In this document: piece by piece, positions 47,607 to 59,200 of the stretch
Numbering within the stretch: the stretch's first letter is position 1
Layout of the letters: each line of letters begins with the position of its first letter
Assembly: GCA_963920765.1 (NCBI GenBank)
Contig: OY987245.1
Location: 25,064,727-25,128,726 of the forward strand
Origin: Ulota crispa
Lineage: Eukaryota > Streptophyta > Bryopsida > Orthotrichales > Orthotrichaceae
DNA: 64,000 nucleotides
Direction: 5' to 3'
Notes under the pieces: generated by a model
The model's database searches: none
The model's input: the letters and a program-made list of their open reading frames with translations, nothing else
What the model was told of the DNA's origin: nothing
Made by a program: the position numbers and the translations under genes

Positions 47607-48540
47607 TTAATATTGCCAATTGGTTTAGATTTCTAAGCTCAATATATCTATTTGTGCTAGTAGTGCAGTGGGTTATGATTGTGTATCCATTTCTGTGGTT
47701 GGTGCTATATACCCCCATGTTTTGACAGCATAGATCTAAGCTTACAAATAGGGGGAGCAATAGTAGCACAAGTAAACTTGCTAATTCAAAGCTCATTGAT
47801 TAAGATTTACAACTTTTTGTAATTTCAAGTGTGAGTCACGTAAGAGTTAGCTCTTAGAGGAACTTATGATCTATGATTTATTTTATTTCATACCTATTTT
47901 TGATATGTGATATTTGTGCAGTTCATTTTTTTTACAAAGTTGATTGTCTAGTTCATGTGGTAATGAAATATTAATCAGTGTATGTTGAAAATGTATTGCT
48001 TTATGTTTTTTTTTCGTACATGCAAATACTTTGAGCTCAAAATGTTAGATTTTTGTTTTTATAAGTTTACTAAAGCATCTAGTGAAATTTTTGAGTCTTG
48101 ACCTAGAATCTTTTAATGCATTTATCAAACATTGATAATTTAGATTGTAAAGGTTTATGTGCATGGTGTTTATAATTATAAATGAATTTATAATAGTTCT
48201 CCGCTTTGTTGCTTGCTCTAGTTTTAGTTGTTTTTATCCATTGCATTACCTTGCATTTAACATGAAAACAAAATCTTATGAATTTATAGAGGCATAAAAT
48301 CACAAAATAATTGCAAACATGGGTATAGCTTGCTCTATTAGATAAATTAAGATTATATTTGTTTCCAAAGTTTACAAGAAATTGTAGTGAAGACCACATG
48401 CATTGTAGACAATTGGCAAAAAGGGTACGTATTGTAAGTGAACAACAATGTTTTTGGAAGATTCCTTGAAAGGTTACAAATTGGACCATGGATAGTAAGT
48501 AGTTGATTACCGGTATAGTGGCAAATTATTGACAATTACC
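47607..48540. other. AT-rich spacer
   Basis: No gene or repeat recognised. Confidence 0.5.
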
Positions 48541-48912
48541 TTTAACCCCTACATGTCGAGGAGGATGAAAAACATCCTCAGGCTCTGAAACAATATTATG
48601 TGATTAAAAAATAAGTTGTTTTTCATCTCATTTTTTTCCAAAAGTGATCATAAACACATGGTTCATCATGTAAGGCAAAAAATTACCTCATGAGATGCAT
48701 TCATATTTTTTTGTAACCCAAATTGTGATAAGATTTAGAAACATGGTGTTAGGTCCAAAGCTCCCTTCTTGCAACTTCCATGAGTGCACCATGCACTGTT
48801 GACTTTTGCAACTTTATAGAACAAAATCTTAATGGGTGGGCACCTGCCACACCACAATAGAAACCACTGAAGAGGGCAAGCACAGCCACCCATCTGACGC
48901 TTAAGGGTTAAA
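48541..48912. mobile_element. 372-bp element with TTTAACCCCT ends
   Basis: The left end TTTAACCCCTACATGTCG has an inverted counterpart TTTAACCCTTAAGCGTCA at the right. The interior is unrelated to the other TTAACCCC elements. Flanking ACAATTACC and ACAATGAGC are similar but offset, so no target duplication is claimed. Confidence 0.5.
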
Positions 48913-49027
48913 CAATGAGCAAAGGGCAAGAATATTATAAGTGTACTCCATATTATGCATACATGCAAATTGTGTCTTTATTTATTATTACTTTGCAATT
49001 TTGCATCTCTTATGTATATTCTTATAA

Positions 49028-49343
49028 GAGCATTTCTACTAGTTCTAGCTCATTCAAAGGTTTCCATCCATTTTTGAAGGGCCCTAAAGCTCGTTGATCT
49101 CCACTCATGCTCTTCAAAAAAGTGGCCTTGCACTTCAACATACCCCATAAATAATCATTTGACCACTTATCAAGGAAAGTAGAAGATAAAGTACTCTAAG
49201 CTTAGGATGAATAGTAATGAATAGTATTTTGAAGGGCCCTTGCTAGGCATGCTAGGACAAAGTGTCTTTGAGAAGATTTTGAAAGAGCCCTTAGCACTTT
49301 TTATCTTGTATCAAACCTTGAGAGGCCATTGATGGAGATGCTC
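49028..49343. mobile_element. PIF/Harbinger-type MITE, 316 bp
   Basis: The left end GAGCATTTCTACTAG and the inverted right end GAGCATCTCCATCAA are bounded by the 3-bp duplication TAA at 49025-49027 and 49344-49346. Internal GAAGGGCCC blocks occur twice. Non-coding. Confidence 0.75.
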
Positions 49344-51335
49344 TAAGACTTTAATTAGTGGACCTCAGATACAAACAACACCTATTGTTTGTAGTATCTA
49401 TAGCAAGATCTTTTGCAATTAACAACTTAAGAAACAAATTTAAAAAATGGGAAAAAAGTATTTAAATCCAATTAAAAGTGTAGCAAAAAAATCATCCACT
49501 CAATCGCTAAATGAGTGAATATTGAATATACATAATCATGATTTGTATGCAAATCAACAAAGATTGGTATTTAACAACCTTGAACAACTAATTTGGATAT
49601 TGAAGTTAGATATTACTATGTGTGACAAATATAATGGAATGTAGCTTTTTTTTAAATGAAGACACATGCATTATAATTTTGCAATTTTAAATATTTAAAG
49701 ACAAGTGCAAGGGTGATAAACAAATTCATTTACGAAAAGAAGTGCGCAACAATTAAACAAGTTAAAAGGAAATATTTTGTAAAATAAAAACAAACAACAA
49801 ATTTTTAAAAAGTTTGCATTCATACTTGGACTATTTGAAAGTGTAGTAAGATTTTTTTATTTCAATTGGTGGTTTTAGATAGGATAAAAAATCTAAACAC
49901 AAAAAGTCATTACATGAATTTAGAATATGACCCTTATTAATAGAAATTTTTAAATTGATATAAGATACAATCATTGAGTTTGTCTCTTTTGTTTGCTTAA
50001 GGTTCAAGCTTGTTTTATGTTATCTTTTGTTTCTTTTTTATGAAATTATTTTAGTTAAAAATTGTGATAAATTTGTGTAACTCAATCTTTGCATCACTTA
50101 GTGTCCACAAACTAGAAAAAGATAATAGTAATGTCTTCATGTTTTTTGATTTCCTTTTCCAATTGGTTCTTCATCACTATCATATTTTTATTGATTTCAT
50201 TAGCTAATTACAAAAATCCATCTCATTCAAAAACACTTAACACATTCCTACTCATCAAGTGCAAATTATTGCTCTTTCCAATCAAATCTTGTCATGATAT
50301 TCAATTTATTATTTAAATTTTTAATTGCAATAAAATTTCAAGATATTAACAATTTTATTAATATGATAGCAAAATAAAATACCAATATTGAATAAACATA
50401 CAATAGCTCCAACAAACCCTGCACAAGATGTATTTATTGAAGAGCATAAAGAATAGAAGAAGTTTACAAGAACTATCAATTTCTGAAAATTTGAAAACCT
50501 ATTATCAGATTTTCACAAAAAGCTAATCCTCGGTATTTTGAAGTTTGTTGCAGTTTGATGGAGTTAGGAGAAGAAAAAGGTTTCATTGAATAACAATGTG
50601 AAAGCAATATGAGGAATGCAATATGTCGTAAACTTGCATATTGTATTAGTAAACGTCATCCAATTTTTTCAACATAGTGTTGCGTGATAAAGCTTTTCTT
50701 ACTCCTTATAAAGGTCAAATTTTCCACGGACCTGTTAAAAATCTTAAATATTTATAAGACTAACTATAATAGCTAATTGAAAGATGAGAATTTTGAAGCA
50801 ATGTCAATGTATTTTGTTTGACGCGTGTAATGCTCACATACAAAAGTTGTAGTATTTGTAGCATATTTAAAGTAGTTTGAGTTAAACTTTTGACTATGCT
50901 CTTTTGTTCTTAAAAGATATTTCCTCTGTTTCTGGAAGAAACCGGATTCATCCTTTTCTATTTGTTTAAAAAAATTAGGATTTGGTCAAAATGACTAGGC
51001 TTCATAACAAAGCAATCTTCAATTTGAAAAGGGTTGATAAACTTGCGGCTACAAAGGTTGCGGTTTGTAACAAAGGAGGCCTTCTGTGAAGAAGAAGAAA
51101 AAAAAATCACACTCTTTCCATAACTGCCTTCCCTGTATAAGAAGTTGTTTCACTTTAGAAAAAGCACATTCCTTGGCCTTATAGCTCTTAAGAGTGTTAG
51201 AGCTTCATAATTTCTACTTTTGGCCTTAAGTCACCACTTTCTTTGAAAGCCGGGTTGCTTTTAGAAACATAGGGAGTATTAATTTTGATGTATGGTTAAT
51301 TTTGTGAAAGGGCACTTGGAGATGGAAATGTAGAC
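49344..51335. other. AT-rich intergenic tract
   Basis: No gene, RNA or repeat recognised. Confidence 0.5.
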
Positions 51336-52272
51336 TTAACCCCTAAAGGCCCAAGCCCTTTTTCTGTGAAAGTGATTCAAAATTGCCACTTTTTGGGGAA
51401 TGAGTAGAAATGCAGGAAAACATGTTTTTTTGGAAAATCTAACCGTAGGATCTTGCCCTAGACTATGGCGGGTACTTCTAGAAAATAAAATTAGCTCATT
51501 CTTGATGTAAATGAGTGAGATATTCACATCTGAAGTCAGAAAAAAAGTTTTTTTCCCTATTGCCCAAAAAATTCAGAAGCTTTTGACCTCTCCAATATCA
51601 AAAAATTTGCTCTACGCAAAGTTGAAGTTTATTTTTCCCATGTAGAAGACCAAGTTAGGTAAGTGTGGGAGAATTTTCAAATGAATTGGAGGTGTGATAC
51701 ATACTTTGTAAAATCTTACAATGCCAGAAGGCCATGAAATTTGCATATACACTAGGCAAACTTGGAGGATTTATGTAAAATTGAGGAATCTGAGTAACTT
51801 TGATCCAAATGATAAAAGCCAAGGAATCTTAATCTACTACAACTTGGAAAAAATTCAAAAAAAAACTCAAGGACCAAATTTTATAATGGGCAAAAGGAAT
51901 GGAGGTTTGGGAATTCCATACCTACCTGAAAATCAAAACTTCTCACTCATAAATTAGAATTGAATGATTCAAAGCTTCCCACATAGGTAAAAATCTAAAG
52001 AATCAATTTCAAATTTTAATTTTGAAAAATGAAATTTTTAAAGGAATTTTTTGGGCTGCCTAGATTGCCTACTCTCCCTTGTTGTTCAGAAATTCATGCA
52101 TAACTTCTTAAATAAATGTCAAAATGAAGAAAAAATTAGATGTGCACTTACATCTTTAAATTCCCCACAATCCTCAAAAGTTTCAAAAAAATTATAAAAA
52201 CTGGTTTAGTCATAGGTACATGCCTGAGGTCCATTTGTCCCCCAAGGGGATACTTGGGCCTTTAGGGGCTAA
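51336..52272. mobile_element. TTAACCCC-ended element, 937 bp, uninterrupted copy
   Basis: The ends are TTAACCCCTAAAGGCCCAAG and GGGCCTTTAGGGGCTAA. It matches 15328-16266 along its length in the opposite orientation, and 21951-23321 in the same orientation. Non-coding. With the 15328 copy it defines the unit length of this subfamily. Confidence 0.75.
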
Positions 52273-53139
52273 CCTATATTAGTTAGGTTTTTACCACTTG
52301 ACCGCTACCAACAACAAGGGGAGGGCTAGTGTGAGTGCAATGGGAAGTTTTGGAAATGGTGGAGCTGTTACTACAAGTGAAGTGACCCACTTCTTGACTC
52401 TCCAAAACACTTTTCAAGTTCTCATTCTACTGAAAGTGGAGATGCTCTTATGCACTAAGGTAGTGACACCTAAAAGTGACACCAACCGTTTAGTGACATC
52501 TAAAAATAAACCTAAAGTTGCGCGCTTGTGCACCCAAACAAGACACGTAGACACCCAAACCAGCCATGCAAGTTAACGTAAGGAAACACAATTTGTGTAA
52601 GTAGCAGTGCAAGATTGCACGGGACATGATTTTTTTGTTGTTGCTTTTTTGGGGTTTAATATCAACAATAGATCATGATCTTTTTGTTGTTGCTTTTTTG
52701 AGGTCTAGTGTCAACAATAAACCAGTCAAAGAAATTACCTACAACAATTTGCAATTTATTCATACAATCTCAGAAAATTCCAAAAACAATTTTGCTTACA
52801 TTTGTGCCCATTTCCTAATTGGCCCATGCCATTAGATTCTCAAAAGAACGTCAAAATCACCGCATCACCGAAGTAAGTGTCAGTTTTAGGTGCCGCTACC
52901 AGGATATATCAGTGTGGTTGAAAGCTGGGAACGTGTCGGTGTGGTGGGGTGGGTACAGAAGAAAGGGACGGGACCCTCTGGCTCTGATTTATTCAGGAAA
53001 ACCCACTCACTCACAACTGAGCAAGTTTATGCGCGCCGGGATGCAGGCCCCTGGTGATCAATTCCACTGTGCCGAGTGCCGACCTGTGCTTGTCTGGGTC
53101 TGTCGTAAACCGATTGGGACTTCGGGTTTAGGGTTTGCG
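52273..53139. promoter_or_regulatory. 5' flank of the ELL-like gene
   Basis: This holds the presumed promoter. GC content rises sharply after about 52850. A 49-bp unit (starting CATGAT, followed by a T run and GTTGTTGC) is repeated twice in tandem at 52625-52722. I cannot place a TATA box or start site with confidence. GTGGAGATGCTCTTA at about 52436-52450 resembles a PIF-type MITE end without a visible partner. Confidence 0.4.
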
Positions 53140-53275
53140 ATGGAGTTGGGGAATCGGTGAGAGAGAGAGCGAGCGAGAGAGAGAGAGAGAAAGTAAGTCA
53201 AGTTGTTGGGTTTGTGAAGGAAAAGCATCGGGAGGGAAGGAAAATTATGGTGGCGAGCGCCAAACCCTAGCAACC
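53140..53275 (+). promoter_or_regulatory. 5' leader with two short upstream reading frames and a GA tract
   Basis: An ATG at 53140 opens a 6-codon frame ending in TGA at 53158-53160. A second ATG at 53247 opens a 7-codon frame ending in TAG at 53268-53270, five bases before the main start. The second has A at -3 and G at +4, a strong initiation context. Between them lies a GA/GAGC repeat (53161-53191), a common plant leader element. If transcription starts upstream of both, they would be expected to reduce translation of the main frame. Confidence 0.55.
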
Positions 53276-56200
53276 ATGAATTCCAAGTATGGCAGGACTG
53301 TGGCCGCCGGGCGGGGCTTGCCCACACGCGGCATGAAGGAGACGGGGCGTTCTCCGTTGGGGCGGGTCCTGGGGTCCGCACAGCCGCGAGTGCAGAACTC
53401 GGGAGGGGCTGCACCTCTGGGTCTCCGAGCGGTGGGCACAGCCGAGCGGACGACGGCAGCCATGGACAAGGGCCGGTTGTGGGCACGGGACAGTGGCGGT
53501 GTTGCGCGGAATTCGTGTGCCGCCTCGCAGGATGAAACGTTTCACTTGCAACAGTGTGAGGTGGGCCAGGTTCGACCGTTTGCTATGGCAATTCGCCTCA
53601 CTCCTGAGCTTCTGAGCGACCTGAAGCGTGCAGAGGCCGAGGGTAGTGCCTGCTTGATGAAGTTCGGATTCAATGCGACTGGGCACGTAAGTGAAATTGG
53701 AGCTTCTTTTTTCGATGGTATTTTTATTTTTATTTTTTGAGTAACTTAAGTGGGTGTCGTCTGCGGTTGTTGTTTGGGCTTCGCCATCTGATCTGCCTGC
53801 CTGCCTGCCATCCTGAACTTTATTGCGGCTTCGAAGTAAGTGTTTCCAATATTGTGTTATCTGTGTTTGACACAACCGTTTCTCCACCGGATCCTGTTCT
53901 CTCCTCAGTTTTCTGTGAACCTTTTTCCTTTCTGTTGCTCCGTCCAAGCTTAATTACTTGTTACACTCTTCTTCAATCGAGGAATTCAGAAGAGTTCTCT
54001 GGTGTTCCTGCTGTTGTGTCCATTTTTCATTTGCGAGGAAAATTGATTAGTGTCTGATTTCTCTTTGTTTTGTATTTCTGATGCGGAGGTTACATTGAAT
54101 TTATCATAAACTTCGTTTCGAAGATTCCGGAACTGAGGGTGTATGGCATTCTTGCTGGTGAATGCCGTCGAATCCGTTCAGCTTTTGTGTATTTTGATGA
54201 CTTAGCAGTTCAGTTAGTTCAGGTAGTTAAGTATCAATCTATTCCTGTTCAAATGCGTTGGATTATATGAATTTTTTGTAAGAAAGTGCAGAATTTTTGT
54301 ATCACGCAGTTTTATGTTGAAGTCTTCCCTATCATTTGTATGCTCTATGTTCAGGCCGTTCTTCTTACTACTGTTGAGCAAATTTTTTCATTGTGTGGTG
54401 TTTGTGCTAGCGTTCGGTCCTTCTCCAGTTACAGGTAGCTTTCTGGTCACGCTATCGTGGGACCTGTGTTTGCAGGTTTTAAAAATTGGGGATGAGGAGT
54501 TTAAGTTTAATTTGGCTCGCGAAGGCGGAGGTTTGTGTGATGTTTTTGAAGAGCGTCGGCGGGGTGAAGATGGGAATGGTCTACTCAAGGATGCAGGATC
54601 AGTGTGGCGCAAGCTCTCGGTCCCTCGGACATTGAATGCAAGTGAGAAGGATCGTGTCAAGAAACGATCTGTGGAAGCTCAACAGTTACAAAAGTCACGC
54701 AAGTAAGTAAATCTCAGAATGTTTCTGGCTGACAACGGATCATATATAGAACTCTCTGTGGTGGTGTTTTCTGGTTCTCATTTCTCTCTTTTGTTCATTG
54801 CTGTCCATGTAAATCCGTACTCTTTGTTCCCAATGGTTCATGATTTTCTACCTCAAAGACTTTATTTTTTTCTTTTGAAGAGCAGGTTTTAAGATATAAA
54901 AGGCCAGGATAATATTTGTGTTAGGTTATTGCATTGCACCGGGTTCTTTTTGTGTCTATTAAAGTGCGAGGCGGAGTTTAGTTCATGCTTAAATGTGTGT
55001 GTGTATATACATGTGCGTGTGTGTGGAATTGAGTTTAGAAATCTTGCTGTCCCTTCAAGCACTTATTTCTATTTCGCCAATTTAGTTTCTCCATATCGCA
55101 ATTTTTTGTACCGGCTTTCGAACATGTGTTCTTGGATATTAATCATGGACATATGTATTGGATCATTGTTTACAAGAAGTTTTGGCCAGAACATGAACCG
55201 GAACAACGCAAGTTATCATTGGATAATCGTACGTTGTGTAATGGAGTTGATTAGAGCACGTGAGTTTCCATTTATTAAAAGGAATGTGAAGGAGGTGTAC
55301 CTAATGGTTGTTTTGGATGCTTGCAGGGCGATTATTTTGGACCCAGCACATTCTCAGAGCCTGAATCATAATTCTACTGCCGTGGATGGTGAGCAAGCCT
55401 GAAACCCCCATGAACCCTGTAGTGTGGTATTAAAGTATATCTTGTCCATCCGCTCCAGATATCGTTTCGTTCGATTTGGAAGATTCCGGGAAAATGGATT
55501 TGGCATCTCCTGAATCCTTATGAATTTAGGTTCCATTGGGTTCAGTATGATTCGAAATCCATGCTTACTGAGATATCTATTAATCAATATGCCCTTGGAT
55601 GCCTAATTCAACTTCTTTAAATGCATATAGTTGTAAGATTTGAAACTCATGAACCAATAATTCTATGGGTTTTTAAACGGTTTGATGGCGTCTGAATCGT
55701 AACTCATCATGTTTTAAATAGACTACTAGAGATGAAATTTATGCTTGATAAATTTTCCTAGTTATAAATGCTTAAAATTCCAGCCAGCGAAGACTTACTT
55801 TTTCTCATCTCAAGTTTAATTGTGTAGATGATGTCTAATTTGCTTTTCATTTTGTTTTTCAGCATCAGAATGTAAGTAATTAGAAACAACCATTTATTGC
55901 AGCACGCCTGAGGTTTATATAAAACCGGTAGGCGATTAGAATCAAGTAGTGTTTTGAATACAGATGCTGGAACTGTTTAGGGTTTGAGTTCTTTTATTTG
56001 ATTTATTTTTTCACGGAGATAGATTCTTTAAAGATTCGGAGCCAGGTTAAATTGGTGAAAATGATTTTTTTTTTTTTTTTTTTTAACTGAATAATTGGAC
56101 TTCAGGCTGTTATCAATTCTTTTTCACCCAGGATATAGTCTGTCATCTTGTAGAAGTTCTACATTGGCTTGCGGTACTCAGTAAAATTTTATGGTTTTGA

Positions 56201-59200
56201 GCAGCCGTCGGTAGGAGACCATCCATCAAGTCAAAGGTGCAGCCGCCTAGGCAGAAGTGCAAGCCAAATAGCCCTGGTAAACCTTCCTTCAAATGGTTGA
56301 TATATAGAACCATTCTTTTGGGCCGAGTGCTTGTGTCGACTTGTAAATGAGGGAGTTCTATGGCTCATTGTGTCAGGTAGCAGTGTTTGGTAGACCAGTT
56401 TAATTCCTGAGTGTGTTTGTTTCCTTGTTGGGGGTTCGGGTCTGCTCTTACGAATGCTTTTCTCTGTCTGCGTGGAACTTGCAAATACGTGGTCAATTGA
56501 TAATGTTCGTATCAATCGTTTCCTTTTCGTTTACCGGGTGTGTTAGTTTGAACTTTATTCGATACCTGCGCCTTAGTTTGATGGTGTTTTAGAGCTCTTT
56601 GTCTAAGTGCTCCTGTAAGGTAAATCTAGCATCATTTTTTGAAGTCACATCCGGTTTATACACCCTTATGTGATAATCGGCAATTAGTCGTAGTCATCAT
56701 AGTATTTCCAAGCATGCATGCTTTCCTCTCGGGTGTATGATATTAACCCAACTTTGAAGCTTTATTCTTAGTTGATCTGAGGGAGATTATCTGTTGAAGT
56801 AGGCCCTTTTGTGAGATTATTTGTTGTCCCAGATTTTGTGGTTTGTATTGAGCTATTTTTTTTGATGCCTATCTCTTGCTTCTTAAATTTTTGCTGGCAG
56901 TTCTGAGGTCTGCTCCAGCTCCTGCCGCTGCCCCCGTTTTAGTACAAAAGCCAGTAGAGTCAATAGCATCAGCTATCGCAAATGCAAAGGCTGCCATAGC
57001 AGCGTCAGTTGCTTCTCCAGAGCTTCCCTCAACTGGGAAAGTAGCTTTTCTTCCACCGTCAGTTTTTAATGGGAAGCCAGTTGCAGAAGAGGGCGCTGCT
57101 CCTATCATGGCTTCTGCTCAGATGGATAGCTCACCAAGTCCTGCAACGACCACTCCAGATACTACTGGTCCTCCTAAACCAGAGATTGTAGTGAGTTCAA
57201 CATTGTTACGGAATTGTCTCATTACACTTCTTACAGATAATCCGAAAGGGTTGACGCTCAAGGTAGGTCTATCGATCCCAACTTCGCTCCTTCTTACTCC
57301 TCTGTTATGAACTGCACAAGCATTTTGACATCTATATCCTTTGGTGAGTGCTCTCAGCATTCAAGCCCTCTGATTTTATGGGTTCTCCTGTAGGCGGTGG
57401 AAAAATCTCTTGGAGATTCAGTGCCTCACGTCAAACCTGAGAAGAAAACTATCGAGAAAGCGATTAGAGCTGTAAGTACAGCCTAACGTTTGCATCTTTC
57501 TGTTTAGACCCGCTATTAGAAATTAGGGGTTCCTGATGTATGCCATTTTATGGCTTGAGCTGGGTGTTGATGTATATGAACATGTTGGAGATCACTTTCT
57601 GTGTTGGCAAATTTTCTTTGTGTTTGTAGTTGCAAGGTGATAGATTCAATTTGAGCTTTGTTTGTAGATCGCATCATATCATGCACCGGGTAAATATATA
57701 CTGAAGGAAGGAGTGGCATTTGCGAAACCCTCACCGAACAGTGGAAGGTGAGTTGAAGCTGGAGATATTTGTTACTGTTGTGACAGAAAGATCTTATATT
57801 TCCAATGTGATTGTTGTGCATCGTCCTGGAAATGACCTTATGGTGATTTTCAAGTTGGAATCTTCTTTAAAGTTTGATTGCACGTGGAAGGATACTCAAT
57901 CATGCGGTGCATCAGTTTCTGAAATTCAGGCTCAGGCTTACTTGTCTTTTTGCTGTCACCAGCTCCCCCGAGGATGCAGCTGCTGATTCTCCATTCGTTG
58001 ACTCTCCAGCACTGCCAGACATGAATGTCTATAGCTCAAATCACGAGGAAATATCTGTTGGACCTTGTCGTAATGAAGCTGGTGTACTTGAAGACATGCA
58101 CAGTGCCCTTCATTCTTCTGCAACTGGAATTCCCTTATCAATTGTTCAGAAGGGCTCTGAAAATGCTGTCAGTCGTGCAATACGGAAAGCTAGCGAGAGT
58201 TATCAGAAGTACCAACCTCGGTCTCAGTCGGATCATATTGTACCAACTCCTGCTACTAATGCTCAATTATTTAGGAAAACGAAGATGGCTGGTGTGGACG
58301 TCGAAACTGAGAGGATTCGCGTTGTTGGTGATGAAAGTGGAGATATACAATTTAACGAAAGTGGAGGCCGTTCTGAAATATATGGTGTCACTGAAGTTCA
58401 AAACCTGAACGGAGGAGCCGAGTGTGTTCCAAACTCTTTGAAGGACAAAGCACATAGTGGTGGTAGCGAAAGCACCAGCTCCAGCGGCTCCAGCGACAGT
58501 GAATCAGAAAGCTCGGATAGTGGAGATAGTCGCAGTGGAACTAGGTGAAAGATCTCTCATCCACAGGGAGATCGCTTGAGTTCTTATATTATCACTGTCC
58601 TCTGGCTTTATCTCCGTCGTCTATAGTTGATGTGGATTCCTGGAGTTGCTGATGAAAGTAACACTTGTTGTGACAGTGGAAGCGGTAGTGACAGTGGCGG
58701 CAGCAGTAGTGATAGTGATGATGAGAACATGGATGAAGATGTGGAGATAGTGAGCGATGACGAGGATGGAGGTCCACCACATCAGAAACCCAAGGCGAGC
58801 GACAAGAAAAAGGTATGGCTTTCAGAATTATCAGTTCTTCCGGAGATCTGTGTTCAATGTGAAGACTAAGTGGTAAAGTATTAATTTTCTGTACTTTCTG
58901 CTTGGCATCTTTTAATTTAGCATTTTATCTAGTTCCTGTCTCATGGCATAAAGTTCTATTAGCAAGTTTCAAATGAATCAGCCGTCGATATTGTTGTTTT
59001 TAGAATGTCCTTGAGACGGATGTACGCACTTAGAATTGAAGGAGGACGTTTGAGTTGTCAGTCCGTAGTGTAATATTGATTTCAGTGTGTGCATTTCATA
59101 GCTTTACTGTGTGTTCTGGATGTTCATTACACCGTATGCTTGTCAAAATGTATCTACACAAGCAAACTAGTTGCCTCGTACTCATTTGGCAAGCACCTTG

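Noticed and set aside
53058..53947. Long minus-strand frames over the first exon of the ELL-like gene
   Set aside because: They mirror the GC-rich coding exon and match no family.
58621..58676. Alternative start of exon 10 at the TATAG near 58626
   Set aside because: Splicing there would give an immediate in-frame stop; the acceptor at 58675-58676 restores phase and the Ser/Asp-rich frame.
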